Source: a bacterium
GTDB taxonomy: Bacteria; Zhuqueibacterota; Zhuqueibacteria; Thermofontimicrobiales; Thermofontimicrobiaceae
DNA: 5,012 nucleotides
Reading direction: 5' to 3'
Assembly (NCBI GenBank): GCA_025453735.1
Contig: JALOPY010000459.1
Span: 1 to 5,012 of the forward strand
The position numbers and the translations under genes were made by a program. The notes below the pieces were generated by a model. It made no database searches and was not told the origin of the DNA. It was given only the letters and a program-made list of their open reading frames with translations. Shown piece after piece: positions 1 through 5,012 of the stretch (its first letter is position 1; every line of letters begins with the position of its first letter).

Positions 1-1
1 T

Positions 2-364
2 CGGCAGAAAATAATAATTGGATTGGTGGCGGGCAGCATGATTGGTTTTATTATCGGTTGCATCGGGCATGGCGGCGGATCGTTTGTGGTGCCCACATTA
101 TTAGTTCTTGGGTTTGCCCCGAAAAACGCAGCGGCGACATCTTCGTTTATCTGCGCTTTTTCTTCACTTACCGGTTTTTTAACTCATGCCAGTCAGGCGC
201 AGGTAAATTGGAGTTTGTATTTGTCTGGTGTTATCGCTGCTGTAATCGGCGCTCAGCTCGGCTCCCGATTCATGGCAGCCAGGATGAAAAACGAAACATT
301 GAAACGACTTTTTGCAATTGTACTATTTTTAATCGGGATGCAACTTATTATCAAACTCCTGTAG
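2..364 (+). CDS. TauE/SafE-family sulfite/anion exporter, C-terminal part (5' end outside window)
   Basis: This is a partial inner-membrane permease of the TauE/SafE family (formerly DUF81), whose members export or import sulfite, sulfoacetate and related anions. The frame is open to the left edge, so the true start lies upstream and about 120 residues are visible. What is seen matches the second internal repeat of the family: the glycine-rich GHGGGSFVVPTLL segment, then AAATSS, then three further hydrophobic stretches ending in a short IIKLL tail. These glycine/proline and Ala-Thr-Ser motifs normally occur once in each half of the protein, so the first half is probably just outside the window. 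A TTG at 23 could be mistaken for a start, but the reading frame continues before it and starting there would remove part of a membrane helix. The next gene begins 46 bases downstream on the same strand, consistent with an operon. Family assignment is firm; the substrate is not determinable. Confidence 0.88.
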   Translation, partial: RQKIIIGLVAGSMIGFIIGCIGHGGGSFVVPTLLVLGFAPKNAAATSSFICAFSSLTGFLTHASQAQVNWSLYLSGVIAAVIGAQLGSRFMAARMKNETLKRLFAIVLFLIGMQLIIKLL

Positions 365-410
365 AACAAATTGCCAAGTTGTCCTACAGTCAACGGAAAG
401 GAACAAAAAC

Positions 411-650
411 ATGACTATCAAAATCCTCGGATCAGGCTGCGCGAATTGTGAAAAACTGGAATCGCTTGCCAAACAGGCAGTCTCCGAATTAGGCATTCAG
501 GCAACTTTTGAAAAGGTAAAAGATATCGATAAAATTTTGGACTATGGCATTGCCCGAACGCCTGGATTGGTAATCGATGAAGTGGTCAAATCGTCGGGCA
601 GGATTCCTACAGTCGAGCAGATCAAAACCTTTATTCAAGAATCGATGTAA
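411..650 (+). CDS. Small thioredoxin-family protein (redox-active disulfide protein type)
   Basis: This 79-residue cytoplasmic mini-thioredoxin resembles the 'redox-active disulfide protein 2' family, often annotated only as thioredoxin family protein. The active-site pair is C10-A-N-C13 directly after the first beta strand (MTIKILGSG), and the fold's cis-proline is P51 in the RTPGLVID stretch. The C-terminal VEQIKTFIQ helix completes the compact fold. There is no signal peptide, so it should act in the cytoplasm. The length is normal for the family. AAAGGA at 397-402 lies 8 bases before the ATG and supports the start. In other genomes such proteins often sit beside DUF318/ArsP-like permeases and CcdA, as here. 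A plausible role is to pass electrons to CcdA or to act on a thiol-bound substrate of the neighbouring permease, but that is inference from context. Confidence 0.9.
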   Translation: MTIKILGSGCANCEKLESLAKQAVSELGIQATFEKVKDIDKILDYGIARTPGLVIDEVVKSSGRIPTVEQIKTFIQESM

Positions 651-655
651 AAGCG

Positions 656-662
656 AAAAGGA
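656..662 (+). promoter_or_regulatory. Ribosome binding site deciding the lipoprotein start
   Basis: AAAAGGA lies 9 bases before ATG 672 but only 3 bases before the in-frame TTG at 666. The spacing favours the ATG, which shortens the product by two residues. Confidence 0.6.
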
Positions 663-671
663 AATTTGAAT

Positions 672-1151
672 ATGAAAAAAATTTATCCATCGTTACTATT
701 GGGTCTGTGGATTTTATTTGTATTTAGCTGTGACAAAAATGATGCCCAGACCAAAACTAATTCGCCAAAACAAAATACCAAAGCCGCTCAAAATGATTCG
801 GTGAAAATAGATTCGACGAAACAAGACACGACGAAAACAAAGACGCCCCAAGTCACTTTTATCGAGTTGGGATCGGTCAATTGCATCCCCTGCAAAGCCA
901 TGCAGCCGATCATGAAAGCCGTTGAAGAAGATTATGGCGATCAAATTGAAATTGTATTTTATGATGTAAGGCAAGATCCAGCGCCTGCCAGACAATATCG
1001 CATTCGACTGATTCCCACCCAGGTCTTTTTAGATGAGTCGGGCAATGAATTCTTTCGCCACGAGGGAATTCTTCCCAAAGAAAATATCGATAGTTTGCTG
1101 ATCAAGCAAGGATTGAAAATAAAAACAAAAACTGAACCGAAAAAAATATAA
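672..1151 (+). CDS. Thioredoxin-fold lipoprotein (periplasmic, CIPC active site)
   Basis: This is a predicted exported thioredoxin-like lipoprotein of 159 residues. The N-terminus has a lysine pair and a hydrophobic core (YPSLLLGLWILFVFS) followed by C20, which fits a lipoprotein signal peptide; the VFSC lipobox has an unusual Phe at -2. Residues about 21-60 form a flexible linker rich in Lys, Thr, Asp, Asn and Gln. The thioredoxin domain starts near VTFIELGS, with the active pair C71-I-P-C74, and has the cis-proline in RLIPTQVFLD (P115). The C-terminal tail is lysine-rich. The reaction is thiol-disulfide exchange in the periplasm, most likely receiving electrons from the CcdA protein encoded 9 bases downstream. 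The ATG at 672 is preferred over the TTG at 666 because of ribosome-binding-site spacing. The final partner (cytochrome c apoprotein, another thiol protein, or a metal(loid) substrate) cannot be read from the sequence. Confidence 0.86.
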   Translation: MKKIYPSLLLGLWILFVFSCDKNDAQTKTNSPKQNTKAAQNDSVKIDSTKQDTTKTKTPQVTFIELGSVNCIPCKAMQPIMKAVEEDYGDQIEIVFYDVRQDPAPARQYRIRLIPTQVFLDESGNEFFRHEGILPKENIDSLLIKQGLKIKTKTEPKKI

Positions 1152-1160
1152 GGGGGCTAA

Positions 1161-1895
1161 ATGCTGACGAATCTGTTTACCTGGCTGACCAATGCTGTTC
1201 AGGGTCAGCCGTACATCGCTATATTAGCTGCTTTTCTCTGGGGCATTTTGAGCATCCTGCTCAGCCCCTGTCACCTGTCCAGTATTCCGCTGATCATCGG
1301 CTTTATCGATAAGCAGGGACGGGGCTCGGTGAAGCGGGCGTTCTGGCTGTCGTTGTTATTTGCAGCAGGGATTTTGGTGACGATTGCTGCGATCGGGGCT
1401 ATCACTGCTTCGTTGGGCAGGCTAATGGGTGATGTTGGAAACGTCGGAAATTATTTGGTAGCAGGCGTCTTTTTCCTGGTCGTCGGAAATTATTTGGTAG
1501 CAGGCGTCTTTTTCCTGGTCGGTTTGTACCTGCTGGACATCATTGCCGCACCATGGACTGGCGCCACCGGGACGAATATGAGACAAAAGGGATTGGCTGC
1601 AGCGTTTCTGCTGGGCTTGATTTTTGGCATTGGTCTGGGACCCTGCACTTTTGCTTACATGGCGCCGATGCTCGGCGTGGCGTTTCAGGTTGCCGCCACC
1701 CGATTGCTGTTTGCCATCACGCTATTTGCGGCGTTTGGCCTGGGTCATTGCTCCGTCATCGTGCTGGCAGGCACACTGACTGAAAAAGTTCAGCAGTATT
1801 TAAATTGGACCGAAAAAACCAGAAGTGCGATTATTGTCCGTCGCATCTGCGGTGTGCTGGTGATCCTGGGCGGGCTTTATTTGATTTTAAAATAA
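1161..1895 (+). CDS. ccdA: CcdA/DsbD-type membrane thiol:disulfide electron carrier
   Basis: This inner-membrane protein of the cytochrome c biogenesis (CcdA/DsbD-beta) family moves reducing equivalents from cytoplasmic thioredoxin to periplasmic thiol proteins. It has 244 residues and about six hydrophobic segments. The two family redox cysteines are visible: C37 in LSPCHLSSIPLI in the first helix, and C162 in GLGPCTFAYMAPML in the fourth. C197 (GLGHC) and C230 are additional. It starts 9 bases after the lipoprotein gene, with AGGGGG at 1151-1156 as a close ribosome binding site, so the two are almost certainly co-transcribed. An oddity is that residues 95-107 (VGNYLVAGVFFLV) are repeated exactly as 108-120, encoded by a perfect 39-bp tandem repeat; removing one copy would leave 231 residues and a third helix of normal length. 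Family assignment is strong, and the electron partners are inferred from the neighbouring thioredoxins. Confidence 0.9.
   Translation: MLTNLFTWLTNAVQGQPYIAILAAFLWGILSILLSPCHLSSIPLIIGFIDKQGRGSVKRAFWLSLLFAAGILVTIAAIGAITASLGRLMGDVGNVGNYLVAGVFFLVVGNYLVAGVFFLVGLYLLDIIAAPWTGATGTNMRQKGLAAAFLLGLIFGIGLGPCTFAYMAPMLGVAFQVAATRLLFAITLFAAFGLGHCSVIVLAGTLTEKVQQYLNWTEKTRSAIIVRRICGVLVILGGLYLILK
1442..1519 (+). repeat. Perfect 39-bp tandem duplication inside ccdA
   Basis: Two identical 39-bp copies, 1442-1480 and 1481-1519, lie head to tail, and the identity runs two bases further. Thirty-nine bases equal 13 codons, so the frame is kept. The duplicated peptide is VGNYLVAGVFFLV in the third hydrophobic segment. 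The lack of any mismatch, even at silent positions, points to a recent duplication or an assembly artefact. Confidence 0.95.
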
Positions 1896-1903
1896 AAAGA
1901 ATC

Positions 1904-1978
1904 TTTCACCGCAAAGCCGCAGAGGCGCAAAGATTAAAACACTTAATTTCTCTGCGTCTCAGCGTCTTTGCGGTGAAA
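1904..1978. repeat. Intergenic near-palindrome with 8-bp internal units
   Basis: The 30-base arms 1904-1933 and 1949-1978 are complementary at 26 of 30 positions, including the outermost 13 (TTTCACCGCAAAG). A 15-base A/T-rich loop separates them. Each arm contains three 8-base units related to CCGCAAAG: in the left arm CCGCAAAG, CCGCAGAG and GCGCAAAG. Similar CGCAAAGACGC-type palindromes are, from memory, common dispersed intergenic repeats in many environmental bacteria. It lies between the ccdA stop and the ribosome binding site of the permease gene. As RNA it would form a long stem and could reduce read-through or stabilise the upstream mRNA. It lacks a terminal U-run on the + strand, so it is not a classic terminator. 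Confidence 0.85.
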
Positions 1979-1996
1979 TAACTTTCAGGAGATGAA

Positions 1997-3169
1997 ATGA
2001 AAGATCGAACCAAATTAACCATCATCATCACGACATTCTTAGTCGCCTATTTTATTCCTTTCAATAAAGTCAATGTTCAAAAAGCGCTGTTGGAAGCTTT
2101 TTTCATGCTGCAGGATTATGCCCGCGAGCATGTGTTATTCTGTCTCGTGCCAGCATTCTTCATTGCGGGTGCCATTTCGGTTTTTGTGAATCAGGCGGCA
2201 GTGATGAAATACTTTGGCGCCCAAGCAAAGAAAATTCTATCATACAGTGTCGCATCGGTTTCAGGGACGATCCTGGCGGTCTGCTCGTGCACGGTGCTAC
2301 CGCTATTTGCAGGAATTTACAAGCGAGGCGCTGGGATCGGTCCTGCCACGGCGTTTCTCTACTCAGGTCCAGCCATCAATGTATTAGCGATCATTTTAAC
2401 CGCACGAGTTTTGGGACCCGAGCTGGGAATCGCTCGTGCCATTGGCGCAATTGTATTTTCCGTGATCATCGGATTGGCGATGGCATTCATCTATCGCAAA
2501 GAAGAAAAGGAACGTAACGAAAAAGCGATCAATTTCGCCCAGGGCATGGAAGAAGCCATGCGTCCCTTATGGAAAAACAGCCTCTACTTTTTGACACTGG
2601 TATTGATCCTTATCTTCGCTGCCTGGGGTAAGCCTGCCCAACCAGTGGGATTCTGGAATTTCATTTTTCAGATTAAATGGTACATCACCATCGTGCTGCT
2701 CGCGCTGCTGGGCTGGCAACTGTGGCGCTGGTTTCAAAAAGATGAATTGAGCCAATGGGTGAGTCAGACCTGGTTTTTCGCCTGGCAAATTTTGCCACTG
2801 CTATTTGCTGGCGTGTTAGTCGCCGGTTTTCTAATGGGTCGCCCCAATACCGATGCAGGCATCATTCCTTCCAGTTGGGTTCAAACAGCCGTCGGTGGAA
2901 ATTCAATATGGGCAAATCTGTTCGCTTCCATCTCGGGAGCGCTGATGTATTTCGCAACATTGACCGAAGTCCCAATCCTGCAGGGCTTGATCGGCAGCGG
3001 CATGGGCAAAGGACCTGCGCTAGCGCTGCTATTGGCGGGACCTGCATTAAGCTTGCCCAGTATGCTGGTGATTCGTGGCGTGATGGGAACGAAAAAGACG
3101 TTGACGTATATTACTCTCGTGGTGATCATGGCGACGGTGACGGGGATGGTGTTTGGGGGGATATTTTGA
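1997..3169 (+). CDS. DUF318/ArsP/YraQ-family permease
   Basis: This is a 390-residue polytopic inner-membrane permease of the family containing E. coli YraQ and the methylarsenite exporter ArsP. Two family signature blocks are seen. The first, about residues 96-131, begins C96-S-C98-TVLPLF and continues through GAGIGPATAFLYSGPAINVL. The second, about 338-356, contains GPALALLLAGPALSLPSM, with E324 just before it in TLTEVP. Between the two halves, about residues 167-190, is a charged cytoplasmic loop (KEEKERNEK) followed by further helices rich in Trp. AGGAG at 1987-1991, 5 bases before the ATG, supports the start. Upstream lie a mini-thioredoxin, a periplasmic thioredoxin and CcdA. The 101-bp gap after ccdA is filled by a palindromic repeat, so the two are probably one transcription unit with an inserted repeat. 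Family confidence is high; the substrate (organoarsenical, sulfur compound or metal) is unknown. Confidence 0.86.
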   Translation: MKDRTKLTIIITTFLVAYFIPFNKVNVQKALLEAFFMLQDYAREHVLFCLVPAFFIAGAISVFVNQAAVMKYFGAQAKKILSYSVASVSGTILAVCSCTVLPLFAGIYKRGAGIGPATAFLYSGPAINVLAIILTARVLGPELGIARAIGAIVFSVIIGLAMAFIYRKEEKERNEKAINFAQGMEEAMRPLWKNSLYFLTLVLILIFAAWGKPAQPVGFWNFIFQIKWYITIVLLALLGWQLWRWFQKDELSQWVSQTWFFAWQILPLLFAGVLVAGFLMGRPNTDAGIIPSSWVQTAVGGNSIWANLFASISGALMYFATLTEVPILQGLIGSGMGKGPALALLLAGPALSLPSMLVIRGVMGTKKTLTYITLVVIMATVTGMVFGGIF

Positions 3170-3334
3170 TAGATCGGCTTTTTCATTCAATTGAAATCGA
3201 TTCCTTTGCTGACGCTATCGCTCCAGGAGATCGCATCAGTTATAGTCATCACTCGATTTTGCACTCCATTTATTAAGCAGCAATACTTCTTGTCTCATTG
3301 CCTCGCAATCCTATTCCCATCCTTTAAATACTAT

Positions 3335-3362
3335 TTGACATTTACAAAAATTTTCATATATT
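3335..3362 (+). promoter_or_regulatory. Putative sigma70-type promoter of the trk unit
   Basis: TTGACA at 3335-3340 is a perfect -35 box; 16 bases later TATATT at 3357-3362 gives a good -10 box. Transcription would start near 3368-3370, leaving a leader of roughly 27 bases before trkA. The 227-bp gap after the permease gene shows no strong terminator hairpin and no convincing gene. The small open frame at 3191-3376 has no ribosome binding site and no recognisable product. Confidence 0.6.
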
Positions 3363-3380
3363 TAGAGGCTAGATAATTTG

Positions 3381-3390
3381 AAGAAGGAAA
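3381..3390 (+). promoter_or_regulatory. Ribosome binding site supporting the TTG start of trkA
   Basis: AAGAAGGAAA contains AAGGA at 3384-3388, 8 bases before TTG 3397. The next in-frame Met codon comes 17 codons later, after the GAGDIG nucleotide-binding motif, so TTG must be the start. Confidence 0.75.
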
Positions 3391-3396
3391 TCTGAG

Positions 3397-4737
3397 TTGA
3401 ACATTATTATCATCGGCGCGGGCGATATTGGCTATCATTTAGCGAAAATGCTGTCGTATGAAAAGCATGATATCATGTTGATCGAAAAAGAGCAGGACAG
3501 GTACACCCGTGCGTCGGAAACGCTGGATGCCCGTGTTATTCATGGCAGCGGCACCAGCTTTACGCTGTTGGAAAGCGCAGGTGTTGAAAAAGCTGATTTG
3601 GTGGTGGCGGTCACCGATTCGGATGAAACGAATTTGCTCGCCGCGATTGCCGCCAAACAGTATGGCGTGGAACGAACTGTCGCTCGGGTCAAAAACAGGG
3701 AATTTCTCCGCACCGATGCGCCAATCAATGCCCAAAAATTTAATATCGATCTGATCATTCACCCTGAATCCGTAGCAGCCCAGGGCGCGGTCCGCCTGTT
3801 GCGGCAGGGTGCGGCAACCGATTTTATCGAGTTTGCCAAAGGAAAAATTATCGTGATGGGCATTCAATTGGATCGAGATAATCCAATTCTAAATATTCCG
3901 CTGAGTGAATTGTCCAAACGGTATCCTGAATTTATTTTTCGGGTGATTGCGATTCATCGAAAAGATACCACCAAAATTCCACGGGGCAACGATTTCCTGA
4001 TTCATAATGACCGAATCTTTGTGATCGTGGCTCGGGAAAATGTCCAGGATGTCGTGCGTATCACGGGCAAGGAAGATGTTAAAATCGAGGATGTGATGAT
4101 TTTGGGCGGCGGACAAACTGGATATATCATTGCACATGAATTGGAAAAAGAATACAATGTCAAAATCATCGAGTCGAATGTGGAAAAGTCCTACGACCTG
4201 GCAGAAAAGCTGAAGCGGGCGCTGGTGATCAAGGGCGATGGACTGGACCTGGATTTGCTGGCGATGGAGGGAATTGTTGACATGGACGCGTTCATTGCAG
4301 TCACAGGCGATGACGAAACCAATATCGTCTCCTGTTTAATGGCAAAGCATTTGAAGGTGCCCAGGATCATCGCATTGATCAACAGGACCGATTACTGGTC
4401 TATCATTCCCACCATCGGGATTAATGCCTATGTCTCCAAGCAATTGCTCACTGTGAATAGCATTTTAAAATTCATCCGCCGTGGCGCCATTGTGAATGTG
4501 GCTTCCATTCCAGGCATTGCCGCTGAAGTAATTGAATTGATTCCTAAAAAAGCCTCAAAGATCACCCGAAAGCCGCTGCGGGAAATTGGTTTCCCCAGCA
4601 GCGCTATCGTTGGCGCCGTGATGCGGGATGATCAGGTATTTATTCCCGTCGGTGATACGCAAGTAAAAGCAGGCGATAAAGTGGTGCTGGTTTCTTTGCC
4701 TGCCGATATTCATGAAGTTGAGGAGTTTTTTAATTGA
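3397..4737 (+). CDS. trkA: Trk potassium uptake system NAD-binding regulatory subunit TrkA
   Basis: This is a cytoplasmic gating subunit of the Trk K+ uptake system, 446 residues, a normal full length for two-repeat TrkA. Each half has a Rossmann-type RCK_N domain followed by an RCK_C domain. Repeat 1 has GAGDIG at 7-12, the acidic ribose-binding end of strand 2 at E30, and AVTDSDETN near 71-79. Its RCK_C part is about 145-225. Repeat 2 has GGGQTG at 237-242, E259 at the end of strand 2, and AVTGDDETN near 301-309. Its RCK_C part is about 365-446. TrkA binds NAD(H)/ATP and controls the TrkH channel-like subunit, whose gene begins 85 bases downstream. Translation starts at TTG with a strong ribosome binding site, and its own promoter separates it from the redox/permease cassette. 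No missing key residues were seen. Confidence 0.96.
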   Translation: MNIIIIGAGDIGYHLAKMLSYEKHDIMLIEKEQDRYTRASETLDARVIHGSGTSFTLLESAGVEKADLVVAVTDSDETNLLAAIAAKQYGVERTVARVKNREFLRTDAPINAQKFNIDLIIHPESVAAQGAVRLLRQGAATDFIEFAKGKIIVMGIQLDRDNPILNIPLSELSKRYPEFIFRVIAIHRKDTTKIPRGNDFLIHNDRIFVIVARENVQDVVRITGKEDVKIEDVMILGGGQTGYIIAHELEKEYNVKIIESNVEKSYDLAEKLKRALVIKGDGLDLDLLAMEGIVDMDAFIAVTGDDETNIVSCLMAKHLKVPRIIALINRTDYWSIIPTIGINAYVSKQLLTVNSILKFIRRGAIVNVASIPGIAAEVIELIPKKASKITRKPLREIGFPSSAIVGAVMRDDQVFIPVGDTQVKAGDKVVLVSLPADIHEVEEFFN

Positions 4738-4744
4738 AACAGCG

Positions 4745-4800
4745 GGAGTGCATTCCCTTTATGGAATGCAATTCTGCGGTGCATAAAGGCACCGCACTCC
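4745..4800. repeat. Twin inverted-hairpin element between trkA and trkH
   Basis: This is a 56-bp element of two 26-base halves in inverted orientation around a 4-base centre (ATTC). Read inward from its own outer end, each half is GGAGTGC, a 5-base arm, CTTTAT, the complement of that arm, then GCA. The left half uses ATTCC/GGAAT (stem TGCATTCC with GGAATGCA) and the right half uses GGTGC/GCACC (stem with loop ATAAAG). Each half can fold alone with an 8-bp stem and a 6-base loop. The outer GGAGTGC and GCACTCC can also pair, and the two loops are exact reverse complements. There is no U-run, so it is not a standard terminator. It probably belongs to a dispersed intergenic repeat family and might tune trkA/trkH stoichiometry. 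Confidence 0.88.
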
Positions 4801-4822
4801 GAGGATTTTAAATTATATTGCC

Positions 4823-5012
4823 ATGATAAACTTCCGTGCAGTTATCCATATTCTCAGTGCTCTGCTTATCTTCTTAGGCGTCTCGTTAATCGTTCCCACG
4901 CTGATCGCTCTCTACTATCGAGAAGGTGATTCCCATGCCTTTATCGTCACCATTGCTATTGCCTGGATCATGGGCATTATCGGTTTTTTGAGCAGCAAAT
5001 CAAAAGGCGAAT
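4823..5012 (+). CDS. trkH: TrkH-family potassium uptake membrane subunit, N-terminal part (3' end outside window)
   Basis: This is the start of the K+-translocating subunit of the Trk system. The frame is open from ATG 4823 to the right edge, with 63 codons visible of a family that is usually about 480 residues. The N-terminus MINFRAVIHILSALLIFLGVS, the PTLIALYYREGD turn and the following hydrophobic stretch are typical of TrkH/TrkG, where the first helices precede the four pore-loop repeats. None of the selectivity-filter motifs falls within the window. The closest purine-rich ribosome binding candidate, GAGGA at 4801-4805, is 17 bases upstream, which is too far, so translation initiation looks weak. 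The gene directly follows trkA and the twin-hairpin element, so it should be co-transcribed with its regulatory subunit. Confidence 0.9.
   Translation, partial: MINFRAVIHILSALLIFLGVSLIVPTLIALYYREGDSHAFIVTIAIAWIMGIIGFLSSKSKGE

Noticed and set aside
714..995. A 93-codon minus-strand frame opposite the lipoprotein gene
   Set aside because: The + strand frame has a signal peptide and a CIPC thioredoxin motif; the antisense product is low-complexity Arg/Phe/Ile-rich.
1904..1978. CRISPR-like or rho-independent terminator reading of the palindrome
   Set aside because: There are no regularly spaced spacers, and no U-run follows the stem on the + strand.
3180..3200. Short palindrome TTCAATTGAA after the permease stop, as an operator or terminator
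   Set aside because: It is a single A/T-rich 10-base palindrome with no loop, no U-run and no second copy, which is expected by chance.
2755..3276. A 173-codon frame overlapping the permease 3' end
   Set aside because: It lies mostly inside the well-supported permease gene in another frame and has a protein-unlike composition (GDGDGDG run, many Arg/His/Ser).
3191..3376. A 61-codon open frame in the gap before trkA
   Set aside because: It starts with TTG, has no ribosome binding site, overlaps the clear TTGACA/TATATT promoter and has no recognisable composition or motif.
3439..3867. A 142-codon minus-strand frame opposite trkA
   Set aside because: It is antisense to a strongly conserved gene, has no ribosome binding site or known motif, and arises from the codon bias of trkA.

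Overview
The window holds seven genes, all on the + strand, in two functional groups. It looks like one ordinary chromosomal stretch of a Gram-negative bacterium: one product has a lipoprotein signal peptide, and the window encodes a CcdA-type membrane electron carrier and a TrkA/TrkH potassium system. Base composition is moderate. The low-identity, environmental feel of the proteins and the two intergenic palindromic repeats would fit an uncultured or FCB-type lineage (for example Calditrichota/KSB1-like). That placement is a weak guess and cannot be settled from the sequence alone.

Region 1 (2-3169) is a redox and transport cassette. It begins with the C-terminal part of a TauE/SafE-family anion permease, cut by the left edge. 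Next come a 79-residue cytoplasmic mini-thioredoxin (CANC), a predicted thioredoxin-fold lipoprotein (CIPC), a CcdA/DsbD-type membrane thiol carrier, and a 390-residue permease of the DUF318/ArsP/YraQ family. The genes are closely spaced and most have good ribosome binding sites. Read together, they could carry electrons from the cytoplasm through CcdA to a periplasmic lipoprotein, alongside two exporters. A role in sulfur-oxyanion or (organo)arsenical/thiophilic metal(loid) handling is inferred; no regulator or substrate-specific enzyme is visible here.

Between ccdA and the permease gene lies a 75-bp near-palindrome (1904-1978) whose arms are built from 8-bp units. The ccdA gene itself carries a perfect 39-bp in-frame tandem duplication inside a membrane segment.

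Region 2 (about 3335-5012) is a potassium-uptake unit. A good sigma70-like promoter and a strong ribosome binding site precede a TTG-started trkA (two NAD-binding/RCK halves). An 85-bp gap follows, then the start of trkH, cut by the right edge. The gap contains a 56-bp element made of two inverted hairpins with the same base and loop but different, internally compensated middle stems. This is the most interesting non-coding structure in the window.

No tRNA, rRNA, CRISPR array, transposase or phage gene was seen. The 227-bp gap between the permease gene and trkA holds the trkA promoter; no convincing rho-independent terminator was found there.
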